A DNA stretch of 64,000 bases from Agrobacterium rubi TR3 = NBRC 13261 (GCF_000739935.1 NZ_BBJU01000015.1:83735-147734); one strand, 5' to 3'. Shown: positions 25,042 through 33,395, numbered from the stretch's first letter. Numbers and translations are program-made. Notes: generated by a model from the sequence alone, not told the origin.

Positions 25042-25458
25042 ATGGCACTTTTTCAGGCCGACGTTGCCCGCTCAGTTGATTTCGGGCCTATGACCGTGGG
25101 CAGAGTCCTCCGAGCCCTCGACCGCGTCCAGCGACCGTTTACGGCGGAAGACGCCAAAACGGTATTCTGTGCGGCCGAGTTGCAGTCCCTTGGAATGACC
25201 GTCGCGGCTGCGGCGGAGTTGTTGGGGGAATTTTCCTCCGAGCTGCAATTCGTGTTGAAGACGCCAGCCAACCGATGCTGGATTGTATCGCTCGTGACGG
25301 CAAAAGGCGGACATTCGCGGCTGACTTGCCACACGATGCACCATCTAGAGGGATTGCTCGACGCGCATCCATTCGCAAGCGTCTTGCCGCTCCATGAAAT
25401 TGTCAGCCGCGCCACAGAACGCTTCAAGCGACTCGAAGCCGCGAAGGAAGCAGCATGA
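25042..25458 (+). CDS. Hypothetical element protein, 138 aa
   Basis: No recognised family. The ATG at 25042 has GGAGG 5 nt upstream, and the stop overlaps the capsid-fusion gene by 4 nt. Residues about 10-55 (GPMTVGRVLRALDRVQRPFTAEDAKTVFCAAELQSLGM) might form a small helix-turn-helix. The C-terminal part has CHTMHHLEGLLDAHPF, rich in His. It opens the structural operon, so a capsid-regulating role is possible but unproven. Confidence 0.6.
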   Translation: MALFQADVARSVDFGPMTVGRVLRALDRVQRPFTAEDAKTVFCAAELQSLGMTVAAAAELLGEFSSELQFVLKTPANRCWIVSLVTAKGGHSRLTCHTMHHLEGLLDAHPFASVLPLHEIVSRATERFKRLEAAKEAA

Positions 25459-27245
25459 CCCTGGTAACACGCGCCGCATCAGTATCAACGCTCAACGAGG
25501 CAGACCGGACGGTTGAGGTTTGTTGGTCGACCGGAGTCGGAGTGAAACGCTACTCCTACGACGAAGGCTACTACATGGAGGAGCTCCAGGTGGATGCCAA
25601 CTCCATCCGCATGGACCGCTTTGAGGCCATGTCCCTGCTGGACAGCCATGACAATTACTCCATGGATTCTGTCCTTGGCTCGGTTGTCCCCGGTACCGTC
25701 CGCATTGGTGGAGGCAAGGCCTACGCCCGAATTAAGTTCTCCAAAAAGCAGCGCGCAGAAGAGCTGTTCCAGGACGTTCGAGACGGACACAAGCTGGCGA
25801 TTTCCGTCGGCTACAAAATCCACCGTTATGAAAAGACCGAAGGCGCAGACGGTCAACTCCCAGTACTCCGCGCCGTTGATTGGGAACCAATGGAATTGTC
25901 CGCGGTCCCGATACCGGCTGACGCCGGCGCTTTCTCAAGATCCGAAAAGGAACCATCCATGACTACCGCCACCGCTGAACAGACTCGCGCTGTTGCCACT
26001 GCCGAGCGTCGTCGCATCCGCGAAATCGAAGCTCTGGCAACCACCGCCAATATCAAGGTCGACGACGAGCTTGTCCGCAAGGCAGTCGATGACGAGACCA
26101 CCGTCGATCAGTTCCGCAGCCAGTTGGTAGACGCCATGATTGCCAACCAGAATAAGGCCCCAACGTTTCCTATCGTGGAGACGCGCGATATGGACGGCGG
26201 TAACGGAAACCGACGCCAGGCAATGGCGGATGCGCTTCAGACCCGTATCAACCCGTCGCACACGCCGAAGGCCGACGCACGGCAGTATTGCAATCTCAGC
26301 CTGATCGAGCTCGCTCGCGAGGTTCTACAGGGTGACGGCGTCAATGTCCGTGGTCTTTCCAAGGGCGAAATCGCTGAACGTGCGCTTCACACAACGAGCG
26401 ACTTCGCCATTGTGCTGGCCGAAACTGGAAAGGCCCTCCTTCAGAAATCCTATGACGCCGAGCCATCGGGCATCAAGCGGGTTGCGCGTGCGTCTACGAT
26501 CGACGACTTCCGCCCTAAGCGTTCTGTACGATTGTCGGACTGGCCTGACCTGAAGAAGGTCAACGAGCACGGCGAGTTCACACGCGGCACCGTCTACGAG
26601 TCTGAAGAATCCTACCGGTTGCAGACCTACGGCCGAGTGATCGGCTTCACTCGTCAGCTGCTGATCAACGATTCACTCGGTGCTTTCACGGAACCATCGA
26701 AGCAGTTTGGCCGGTCGGCAGCACGGTTGGAGGCGGACATCCTGGCGGATCTCGTTGTCTCAAACCCAAAAATGGGTGACGGCAAAGCGCTGTTCCACCA
26801 TGATCACAAGAACATTCTGCCCGCAGCAGCGTTGTCCGTTGAATCGGTCGCAGCTGCTCGCACAGCCATCCGGAAGCAGGTCGATGACCAAGGCAAGCCG
26901 GCAAGCCTTCGGGCCAAGTTTTTGATCGTGCCTCCTGACCTCGAGATGGAAGGTGAAAAGATCCTCGCAGCGATCGCAGCAGCCCGCACAGAGGACGTCA
27001 ACGTCAACGCCGGACGCCTCGAACTGGTCGTGGAGGACCGCCTCGTAGATCCGAAGGCTTGGTTCCTTGCCGTCGACCCGGAGAGCGTTGAATCGCTGGA
27101 ATATTCGTATCTGACGGGGGAGCCTGGCCCGCAGTTTGCTGAGCGCCCTGGCTTCGATGTCGACGGCGTCGAATACAAATGCCGGCTCGATTTCGGGGCT
27201 GGATTCCTTGGCTGGCGCGGTTGGTACCGCAGCGCTGGCGTTTAA
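25455..27245 (+). CDS. Prohead protease-major capsid protein fusion
   Basis: A 596-residue protein combining a HK97-like prohead protease and a capsid protein. In the N-terminal part (about 1-165) the protease residues are likely His65 in LLDSHDNYSM and Ser117 in KLAISVGYKI. A helical linker (about 165-290) probably acts as scaffold. The remainder (about 300-596) resembles a major capsid protein, with RKRSVRLSDW-like and GEFTRGTVYESEESYRLQTYGRVIGFTRQLL regions and a GLGWRGWY-type end. Fusions of this type are known in phages. With it the element could make its own head rather than only redirect a helper's. The cut site between domains is not visible. Confidence 0.85.
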   Translation: MTLVTRAASVSTLNEADRTVEVCWSTGVGVKRYSYDEGYYMEELQVDANSIRMDRFEAMSLLDSHDNYSMDSVLGSVVPGTVRIGGGKAYARIKFSKKQRAEELFQDVRDGHKLAISVGYKIHRYEKTEGADGQLPVLRAVDWEPMELSAVPIPADAGAFSRSEKEPSMTTATAEQTRAVATAERRRIREIEALATTANIKVDDELVRKAVDDETTVDQFRSQLVDAMIANQNKAPTFPIVETRDMDGGNGNRRQAMADALQTRINPSHTPKADARQYCNLSLIELAREVLQGDGVNVRGLSKGEIAERALHTTSDFAIVLAETGKALLQKSYDAEPSGIKRVARASTIDDFRPKRSVRLSDWPDLKKVNEHGEFTRGTVYESEESYRLQTYGRVIGFTRQLLINDSLGAFTEPSKQFGRSAARLEADILADLVVSNPKMGDGKALFHHDHKNILPAAALSVESVAAARTAIRKQVDDQGKPASLRAKFLIVPPDLEMEGEKILAAIAAARTEDVNVNAGRLELVVEDRLVDPKAWFLAVDPESVESLEYSYLTGEPGPQFAERPGFDVDGVEYKCRLDFGAGFLGWRGWYRSAGV

Positions 27246-27369
27246 GAGTTTCGGGTGAAAGCCCGTTTAGAGGGGGTCTTCAGCCCCCCTCAGGTCGAGC
27301 CGGTGATCTTGACATTCATCAAATAATCACCCCGTAAGCCGGCCCCATTTTCCGTGGGCGTGGTGGCTG

Positions 27370-27400
27370 CCCCTCCCATAACCTGGGAGGGGTTTCTTTC
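27370..27400 (+). terminator. Hairpin after the capsid gene
   Basis: A perfect 9-bp stem (27370-27378 with 27384-27392) and a 5-nt loop, followed by TTTCTTTC, lie 20 nt before the next gene. They may reduce transcription into the adaptor gene. Another C/G-rich hairpin sits at 27268-27290. Confidence 0.7.
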
Positions 27401-27419
27401 TTCAGCGAAGGTTTTCACA

Positions 27420-27827
27420 ATGTCTATTTTTGAAAGACTAGACCGGATAGCAAGCGGCACAGCGGACGCAGTCGCATCGGTTCGGTTCGAGGTGCATCCG
27501 GCAAAAGCATCACCCAACGGTCGACCAGGTCCAGATCCAAACCGCGAGGTATGGGACGGCCGAGGCATCTTCGACGAAAACCCGACAGACGCGCCCGTTG
27601 AAATCGGCAACCGAAACCGGGCTGGCAACGACCTGAGAACGCCCGTCAACGGCAGCCGCTACGAGTTGTCGGTCGACCGCGCCCGTTTCCGCCAAGCCGA
27701 TAGAGCCAAACAAGGCGATCGGATCTGGCTTGATGACCTTCGCAAATTTGAAATCTTGAGCGTGCAGCCAGACGGTCTATCCCGTGTCGTGTTCCAGCTC
27801 GCAGAATTGAGGGCTACAGCGCCATGA
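27420..27827 (+). CDS. Head-tail adaptor-like protein (gpFII-like)
   Basis: A 135-residue protein whose C-terminal half (ADRAKQGDRIWLDDLRKFEILSVQPDGLSRVVFQL) looks like the small beta-barrel of lambda FII-type head-tail joining proteins, where xxGDRIxLDG..F.I..V.PDG is common. The N-terminal half is polar and loop-rich, with NPTDAPVEIGNRN. This would link a head to a tail. It ends in a 4-nt overlap with the next gene. The family call is by pattern only. Confidence 0.55.
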   Translation: MSIFERLDRIASGTADAVASVRFEVHPAKASPNGRPGPDPNREVWDGRGIFDENPTDAPVEIGNRNRAGNDLRTPVNGSRYELSVDRARFRQADRAKQGDRIWLDDLRKFEILSVQPDGLSRVVFQLAELRATAP

Positions 27828-28228
27828 GCATCATTCGAGTATTGGTATGGGCTTTCGCGCTGATCGCGTCCTGGAGCCCCTCGCACGCCGAAACTGAGTC
27901 GTTCTACCAGGACAGGTTCTGTGCGGGCATGACGAAAGAACGTGTCCTACCAAATGGGACGCGGGTGGACTGCCTTACGGACGTATTTGCCATCGAGGTT
28001 GATTGGACACACAAGTGGGCGGAAGCAATCGGACAGAGCCTTTTGTATGCCGCCGCCACTGGCAAACAACCTGAGATCATCCTCGTCTGCAAAGTCCGCC
28101 AGGAAGCATGCCTAAAACATAGCTACCTCATTGAGGAAGCGACAGCGCACTGGAAATTGCCGATCAAGGTCTGGCTGTGTTTACCCGATGATTTGACGTT
28201 GAGCGAGTGTAGAGGTCAGTCCGGATAA
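27824..28228 (+). CDS. Secreted protein, restriction-nuclease-fold-like, 134 aa
   Basis: A signal peptide (about 1-22, ending SHA) is followed by a short cysteine-containing domain. The core RVDCLTDVFAIEVDWTHKWAEAIGQSLLYA has the spacing D-x(n)-E-x-D-x(n)-Q seen in a group of small secreted proteins with a PD-(D/E)XK-like fold. Activity has not been shown for these. It is coupled to the adaptor-like gene, which is unusual for a secreted product. It may be cargo that affects host or competing phage. Confidence 0.5.
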   Translation: MSIIRVLVWAFALIASWSPSHAETESFYQDRFCAGMTKERVLPNGTRVDCLTDVFAIEVDWTHKWAEAIGQSLLYAAATGKQPEIILVCKVRQEACLKHSYLIEEATAHWKLPIKVWLCLPDDLTLSECRGQSG

Positions 28229-28239
28229 GTGGTGAAACA

Positions 28240-28983
28240 TCAATGGGGCTTTACGAATCCCTGCTTACGGGAGTCAACAAACAGAATGAAGTCATTTCCC
28301 AAATCTGTCAGCAAGACCTTCTGACCGTCAAAGTCGATGAGACCTTGTGTTAAGAGAAACGCAGACCACTTATCGAAATCCCATTCATCAAAAACCGGTT
28401 TTTGTGGCGCTCTCACTTCGGTTTCGTAGTACTGCTTTGCCTCTTCGAGGGGGATCGGACCTTGTCGTTTGAGCTCCCTCAAACCTTCGATTTGGCTTGC
28501 AAATATTATTCCGAAAATAAACTCGAAATTGGCGAAGACCCTAGCTTCAGCCAAGTGCCGAATAAGAACAGGGACTCTGTTCTGCTCTGCGACCTCCTCA
28601 ATATCATGGGCAAGAATGCCAATAAGGCGCGATACACTTGAAAGCTCGTGTGCGTTTTCCGAGGTTCCAACCCGGCTTTCAGTGGATAACGGCTGCGTCG
28701 GTTGAGCTCCGGCTTGAAACTGAAGTCCTGACGGCCCTGCGGAAACAAGGTCTTTGATCCGCGACTTTAATTCAAATCGAAAAAACCACGCGAATATGAA
28801 CAGGGCTGACGGCCAAGCAATCCCTTTAATCAGATCGAAAAAGACTTTCGCCCACTCGATCCAATCCACCGTCCGGGCGAGTACCAAAAAATCGACGATT
28901 TGGATGCAGGCTTCAGGGGTGCGGTAAAACAGTCCGGCCAAACCCACGAGGACAATGCACACAATAAGCAGAATAATGTTCAT
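28240..28983 (-). CDS. Membrane protein, unknown, likely cargo gene
   Basis: I do not recognise the family. Two hydrophobic helices near the start (about residues 3-20 and 55-70) anchor the 247-residue protein. The rest is cytoplasmic, with a central helical part (LIGILAHDIEEVAEQNRVPVLIRHLAEARVF) and a C-terminal winged-helix-like end (DKWSAFLLTQGLIDFDGQKVLLTDLGNDFILFV). It is alone and reversed at the right end of the element, where satellites often carry anti-phage genes. Defence function is inference only. Confidence 0.5.
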   Translation of the reverse strand: MNIILLIVCIVLVGLAGLFYRTPEACIQIVDFLVLARTVDWIEWAKVFFDLIKGIAWPSALFIFAWFFRFELKSRIKDLVSAGPSGLQFQAGAQPTQPLSTESRVGTSENAHELSSVSRLIGILAHDIEEVAEQNRVPVLIRHLAEARVFANFEFIFGIIFASQIEGLRELKRQGPIPLEEAKQYYETEVRAPQKPVFDEWDFDKWSAFLLTQGLIDFDGQKVLLTDLGNDFILFVDSRKQGFVKPH

Positions 28984-29096
28984 ATGCCCCCCAAATCTAT
29001 TGTGCCCATCGGAAGTGCCATAATACGCACAGATCCTTCTACAGAAGCTAGATCCGCGGTGGGGGAAAAACGATTACAGGACAAAAACAGACGGGC

Positions 29097-29115
29097 GTTA
29101 CCCTATGAGTTACCC
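29097..29115 (+). promoter_or_regulatory. Two GTTACCC copies near the right end, candidate Int arm sites
   Basis: GTTACCC occurs at 29097-29103 and 29109-29115, 59 nt from the right att repeat. The same motif is repeated near the integrase at the left end, so these may bind the Arm domain of the integrase. Confidence 0.5.
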
Positions 29116-29173
29116 GGAAGGAAACCTGGGGGATCTCCTGGTCGACAATCTTGTCGCTAAGTCTCTGTAATTT

Positions 29174-29252
<79 letters not shown>

Positions 29253-29567
29253 ACACAGGACAGGCGTTTATATATATGCCCGTTCATGCGCAAGTGGAAA
29301 ATCGCTGGTGGGGAAAAAACACGGGCACGAATCTCCCTTCTCATTCCAGGATGTCGCCTTGTTTGATCATGGCGTGCAGCTTTTTCAATCTGTTGATCAA
29401 ATTATGCGCAAAATATGTGGCTACCACATTGCCAGGATGAGAAAAGCATGTTTTTCTAATATGGCCCTTACGGAGGGGTAAAGGTTGAGACCCGCCACAT
29501 GCTGGGTGGGACAGCGGCGGGTCTCCCATTTTTCGTTTTCTTCAGCAGAATGACTGGTCGTTTCGGT
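29253..29567. other. 315-nt region, candidate small RNA and terminator
   Basis: No protein gene is seen. It holds the tRNA-Pro promoter at the left (TATA-rich 29266-29277) and a strong hairpin at 29487-29525 followed by a T-run, listed separately. A transcript ending at that hairpin and starting in the 29400s would be a small RNA, but no -10/-35 of good spacing was found. Confidence 0.35.
29487..29532 (+). terminator. Rho-independent terminator, possible sRNA end
   Basis: Arms GAGACCCGCC (29487-29496) and GGCGGGTCTC (29516-29525) form a perfect 10-bp stem, then CCATTTTT. No annotated gene reads into it from the left, so it may end an unannotated small RNA. Confidence 0.6.
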
Positions 29568-30164
29568 TCAGATTACCTGGGCCGGGGCATCTGATAGGTT
29601 CGTCGCCGCGTCTGTGCCATGCTCGATATCGTTCCAGCTTCTGTCCATGGCGTAGGCTGATGACAGATAGGGAATGGAGAGGTGTCCGAACCAGATGGAC
29701 AGCTGGTGTTCGGCCGTCTCCTCATCCAGTCCCGCGACGCGATAGACGTAGATGGCCGACGCCAGCCCTGTTCGGTCTGAGCCTGATTTGCAATGAATAA
29801 GGATGGGTTTTGGCGCGTCGCGCATGATCTGCACCAGTTGCGCCACGCGCTCGGCTCCAAGTCGTTTTCGTGCCGACATCGGAAAATCGATGTGCTGAAC
29901 GCCGAGTGTCGCGGCGGTTGCCGTCTCATCCCTGTACCACCCGGAATTTTCATTTTCGCCGCGCAGATTGATGATCGTTCTGATGCCGCTCGATTTCACA
30001 TAGTCCGCAAGCTGCTCATCGCTGGGTTGGCTTGAACGATACAGTTGACCGGCGATCACTTCGTGGAAATTTCCAGAGACCTGGAGAATACCGAGATATA
30101 TCATGAATGCTGCCGAGGCAGCGACGAGTGGCAAAAGGCCTCGAAACCAAAAATGTCTTATCAT
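29568..30164 (-). CDS. Dual-specificity-type protein phosphatase, membrane-anchored
   Basis: A 198-residue protein with an N-terminal hydrophobic segment (about 9-27) that acts as signal or anchor, then a cysteine-phosphatase domain. The P-loop HCKSGSDRTG has the catalytic C125 and R131. The upstream YRSSQPSDEQLADYVKSSGIRTIINLRGE is typical of the DSP/PTP family of bacteria. The general-acid Asp cannot be fixed by eye. Substrate could be phosphoprotein or inositol phosphate. It is upstream of a DedA/YqaA-like gene on the same strand, about 110 nt apart, but a joint role is not shown. Confidence 0.8.
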   Translation of the reverse strand: MIRHFWFRGLLPLVAASAAFMIYLGILQVSGNFHEVIAGQLYRSSQPSDEQLADYVKSSGIRTIINLRGENENSGWYRDETATAATLGVQHIDFPMSARKRLGAERVAQLVQIMRDAPKPILIHCKSGSDRTGLASAIYVYRVAGLDEETAEHQLSIWFGHLSIPYLSSAYAMDRSWNDIEHGTDAATNLSDAPAQVI

Positions 30165-30271
30165 CTGTCTTTCCTGTCTGCTGAGACAGGAATGGCTGAC
30201 AATGCTGACATAACGCTGAACGTTGGCTCAAACCTCAAACTACATCGTTCAGCTTCCTGCAGACCCGTGCC

Positions 30272-30859
30272 CTACCGCACGAAAACATAGATGGCATAGA
30301 TCGCGATCAGAGCGCCCGCAGCGATGGCGGTGATCATTCCTAAGCGTTTCTCGATAAAGTGGCGGATCGGCTCTCCGTAACGCTGGAGCAGGCCTGCAAG
30401 GAGGAAGAACCGGGCGGCGCGGGTGACGACGGCAGACAGGATAAACACGCTAAGGCTGATATTGGCGGCACCGGAGAGAATCGTGACCACCTTGATCGGC
30501 GGAAGATGTGCAAAGCCTGAGGTGATGAGCAGCAACAGAATGGTTTTATAATCAACCGATGCCTTCAAATGGTCGAAGCTTTCGAGCTTGCCGTAAAATT
30601 CCAGAACGGGACGGGCAATGCTTTCAAAGGCGTAATGGCCGAGATACCAGCCCGCGATGCCACCCAGCACGGAGGCGACAGTTGCGACCAGTGCATAAAA
30701 CATCGCCCGCTTCGGTTTTGCCAGAACCATGGGAATGAAGAGGACGTCGGCTGGGACGAGAAAAATCGAACTTTCCACGAAGGCAATGATGGCGAGCCAC
30801 CAGACGGCAGTTTTTCTGGCGGCAAGCGCCATGGTCCAGTCGTACATCTTGTTGAGCAT
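30272..30859 (-). CDS. DedA/YqaA-type membrane protein (VTT domain)
   Basis: A 195-residue inner-membrane protein with about four to five helices. The region SSIFLVPADVLFIPMVLAKPKRAMFYALVATVASVLGGIAGWYLG and the GFAHLPPIKVVTILSGAANIS motif match VTT-domain DedA/YqaA proteins, which are thought to flip or scramble lipids such as undecaprenyl phosphate. The ATG at 30859 follows GGAGAGG at a good distance. The longer frame to 30874 starts inside the ribosome site. Confidence 0.8.
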   Translation of the reverse strand: MLNKMYDWTMALAARKTAVWWLAIIAFVESSIFLVPADVLFIPMVLAKPKRAMFYALVATVASVLGGIAGWYLGHYAFESIARPVLEFYGKLESFDHLKASVDYKTILLLLITSGFAHLPPIKVVTILSGAANISLSVFILSAVVTRAARFFLLAGLLQRYGEPIRHFIEKRLGMITAIAAGALIAIYAIYVFVR

Positions 30860-31093
30860 CACGAGCCTCTCCAAAGGCGATTTGACCGCATCTGACGCCT
30901 ATAGAAACTGTTGCGGCGCAACATTGAGGCAGAATGGAGCCCTATATCGTGCAATGCAGCAAATCCAAAAGCCCGGTTTTTCAGTAGGCCGGGAGAAATC
31001 CATGCTGCAATGCAACTATAAGTATATTTTGTTTTGGTAAAACTCCACATTTCGCGGTAAACTTTGCGTGGGACGAACTGAGGAGGAAATCAA

Positions 31094-31195
31094 ATGTACT
31101 ATCTCGGCTTCATTACATCGTTAAACCCATTCATCCTTGCAACCTTGTTGCTGGTGCTGTTGGCGGGCGCTTATAACGCTTGGCTTTCTCACTAA
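31094..31195 (+). CDS. Small membrane protein, 33 aa
   Basis: ATG at 31094 has a perfect AGGAGG 7 nt upstream and opens a 33-residue protein with one hydrophobic helix (about 14-27) and a polar end AYNAWLSH. Too short for ordinary gene callers. The family is unknown. The ribosome site makes translation likely. Confidence 0.65.
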   Translation: MYYLGFITSLNPFILATLLLVLLAGAYNAWLSH

Positions 31196-31263
31196 TAAGA
31201 GCCGTTAGGCACTGCGGTCATCCGTTTTTGAAAAACTGCCGCCTGCCATAGGCATGCCATTTC

Positions 31264-31956
31264 ATGGATGTTATCAATTCCGAGATTTTAAACAGCTCGG
31301 GATACAGCATGACGCAGAATTTTACCTTTACGGATACATCGGAAAATCTCAGTACCGTGCTTCAAAAGCTGATCGGAAAGCTGAGCGGCAAAACCATAAC
31401 CTTGCGGGAGCTGATGGAAGCCATCGGTGAGCAAGGATTGCTGCTGATGTGCGCGATTGCGTGCTTGCCTTTCTTGATCCCCGTATCCATTCCGGGCGTC
31501 AGCACGATCTTTGGTGCCGCCATCGTCATGATCAGCCTGGCGATCACGCTGAACCGATTGCCCTGGCTGCCGAAACGCATTCTCGACAAGCAGATGGAAA
31601 CCGCCCGTCTGGTGCCCGCGCTCGAAAAAGGCCTGACTATCGTATCCAAGCTCGATCGCTATATGCGCCCTCGCCTGCCCGCTTTGACGACGGGAACCAT
31701 CATCAGCCGTGTGAATGGCCTTGCCATCATGGCAGCTGGCATTCTGCTGATGATGCCTCTGGGGTTCGTGCCGTTTTCCAACACACTACCGGGCGTCGCG
31801 ATTCTTCTATTTTCTGCGGGCATGATCCAGCGTGACGGCGCCACCGTGCTTGGTGGCTATGTTTTCTTGGTGCTGACGGCAATCTACTTCGTGGCACTCG
31901 CCTACGGTGCCTTCTGGGCCGGACAGGGCATCAGCAACTCGCTTACGAGCGCGTAA
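31264..31956 (+). CDS. exoD: ExoD-family exopolysaccharide synthesis protein
   Basis: A 230-residue membrane protein of the ExoD family: TLRELMEAIGEQGLLLMCAIACLPFLIPVSIPGVSTIFGAAI and PLGFVPFSNTLPGVAILLFSAGMIQRDG are the family blocks. Rhizobial exoD affects exopolysaccharide production, symbiosis and alkali resistance. The mechanism is unknown. The start is unsure. ATG 31309 (MTQNF) would drop 15 residues, and neither has a strong ribosome site. Its last 14 bases overlap the convergent downstream gene. Confidence 0.85.
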   Translation: MDVINSEILNSSGYSMTQNFTFTDTSENLSTVLQKLIGKLSGKTITLRELMEAIGEQGLLLMCAIACLPFLIPVSIPGVSTIFGAAIVMISLAITLNRLPWLPKRILDKQMETARLVPALEKGLTIVSKLDRYMRPRLPALTTGTIISRVNGLAIMAAGILLMMPLGFVPFSNTLPGVAILLFSAGMIQRDGATVLGGYVFLVLTAIYFVALAYGAFWAGQGISNSLTSA

Positions 31957-32227
31957 TGCCACCGCGGCGCGCCTCTTTGGCGCGCTGCCGTCGCGCCCAC
32001 CAGACGGCAAGCCGACGACGCTGGCGCCGCACATAGGGCAAATCCTGCGACAGGACCAGAAGTCCAAGCGGAACCATCCAGAAGCCGAGAATCGGCAAGA
32101 AGCCGAGTATGCCGCCCAAAACGAGGGCAGAGCCGATCAAAATACGGCCGATGCGCGAGCGCGGCATCGCCACGCTCCATTTTCCGAGATGAAGCCGCCC
32201 TGTTTTGGGGTGAAGACCAAACGTCAT
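31943..32227 (-). CDS. Small membrane protein, 94 aa
   Basis: A protein with one or two transmembrane helices (about residues 28-58), then a strongly basic tail (RRQRRRLAVWWARRQRAKEARRGG). It resembles conserved hypothetical rhizobial inner-membrane proteins, with PLGLLVLSQDLPYVRR near the middle. The function is not known. Its 3' end overlaps exoD on the opposite strand. Confidence 0.65.
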   Translation of the reverse strand: MTFGLHPKTGRLHLGKWSVAMPRSRIGRILIGSALVLGGILGFLPILGFWMVPLGLLVLSQDLPYVRRQRRRLAVWWARRQRAKEARRGGITRS

Positions 32228-32403
32228 TCTGAAACCTCTTGTACAGGAACGGCTTTAAAACATTTTTGTGAAACCGACATGGCCCGGAAAATGGGGACTT
32301 CGGTGGATAAAACAAGAGGAATTCACTTTTTTTGAAAAAAGCGCTTGGCAAATCGTGAAAGCGTTTGTATTACCCCGCTCACACCGCGCCAAGCAGCGCA
32401 CGT

Positions 32404-32478
32404 TCCCTGGTAGCTCAGCGGTAGAGCATTCGACTGTTAATCGACAGGTCGCCGGTTCGAATCCGGCCCGGGGAGCCA
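32404..32478 (+). tRNA. tRNA-Asn (anticodon GTT)
   Basis: A 75-nt gene with encoded CCA. The acceptor TCCCTGG pairs with CCGGGGA (one G-T pair), the anticodon loop is CTGTTAA giving GTT, and the T loop is TTCGAAT. The top pair of the anticodon stem is T-C, a mismatch. Confidence 0.95.
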
Positions 32479-32591
32479 TTTCTTTCTTAAGTGAATGAAA
32501 TGATTTAAGATGCAGGAATAATCCTGTGTTCTTCAGCTGCAAATTCTTTTCGTCATATTCCCTTTCCCAGACTTCATCGGAAGACGTCCTC

Positions 32592-32909
32592 ATGATCGAC
32601 TGGGACATCATACAGCGCGATTGGGATTGGGCAGGCCACATGCTCGAAGCCGTCATCATGGCGCTCGCGGTAACCGTCCTCGCGCGGATCATACTAAACT
32701 GGCGCGATTCGGGTCTCGTCGGCCTTGCCTTCGCCATCGGCCATTTTCACGGCAGAGAAAAACGCGATTACGAGGTGTCGGTGCATATGCGCCCTCCTCA
32801 CCTCGACGGTTACTATATGTGGAATTGGTCTTGGGATCAGGCAACGGACTTCTGGCCAGCGGCGCTTCTTTGTCTCGGACTGCTGATATGGTGGGCCAAG
32901 AAGCGATAA
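32592..32909 (+). CDS. Small membrane protein, 105 aa
   Basis: An ATG at 32592 is preferred over the longer frame at 32526. The protein has two hydrophobic segments (about 15-33 and 85-101) around a polar loop with HFHGREKRDYEVSVHM and Trp-rich YMWNWSWDQATDFWPAALL. I know no family. It ends at a clear terminator. Confidence 0.6.
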   Translation: MIDWDIIQRDWDWAGHMLEAVIMALAVTVLARIILNWRDSGLVGLAFAIGHFHGREKRDYEVSVHMRPPHLDGYYMWNWSWDQATDFWPAALLCLGLLIWWAKKR

Positions 32910-32910
32910 A

Positions 32911-32942
32911 GGCGCCATCCCTTGGGAATGGCGCCATTTTTT
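32911..32942 (+). terminator. Rho-independent terminator
   Basis: A perfect stem GGCGCCAT (32911-32918) / ATGGCGCC (32928-32935) extended by CCC/GGG, followed by ATTTTTTC. Confidence 0.9.
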
Positions 32943-32958
32943 CAGCTGCGATATGATT

Positions 32959-33249
32959 TTAGTGCTTCTTTTTAGCGGCACCGCCCGAAACAGTCGTTGA
33001 AGTGGACGACACCGGGTCGCTGGCGGGGAAGCTATCTTCCAGGCCTTCCTGCAAATCCTTGTCATCGCTGCCGGTGCTGGTCGCTTCGCGTTCTTGCTTC
33101 ACCGATTCGGCGGCTGGAGATTCTCCCTGGGTTTGGAAGTCCTGTTCCGCTTCCGACCAGTGGCGCTCATGTTCGCCATCGCGGCGACCATCGCGTTCCC
33201 AATTTTCATATGCTTTCTTGCGGATTTCCGATTCGCGGTCGATTGTCAT
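32959..33249 (-). CDS. DUF2934 small protein, 96 aa
   Basis: The N-terminal block ESEIRKKAYENWERDGRRDGEHERHWSEAEQD is the DUF2934 motif. The rest is acidic and disordered, ending EGLEDSFPASDPVS, a phrase shared by many rhizobial stress-related proteins. Function unknown. The start at 33249 has GGGAG 7 nt upstream; the longer frame to 33336 has no signal. Confidence 0.8.
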   Translation of the reverse strand: MTIDRESEIRKKAYENWERDGRRDGEHERHWSEAEQDFQTQGESPAAESVKQEREATSTGSDDKDLQEGLEDSFPASDPVSSTSTTVSGGAAKKKH

Positions 33250-33395
33250 CGTGATTCTCCCTTCGCTTGTTTTGCTTCGCTTGTTTTGTGGAAGAAACAG
33301 CGCCACGCGATGTTTTGTTCCTGACGGGAGAGACAATCGTTAACGGAACTTCATAGGTCTTGAAGTCGTTGTTACGGCAACCAAGGAGATCCATG

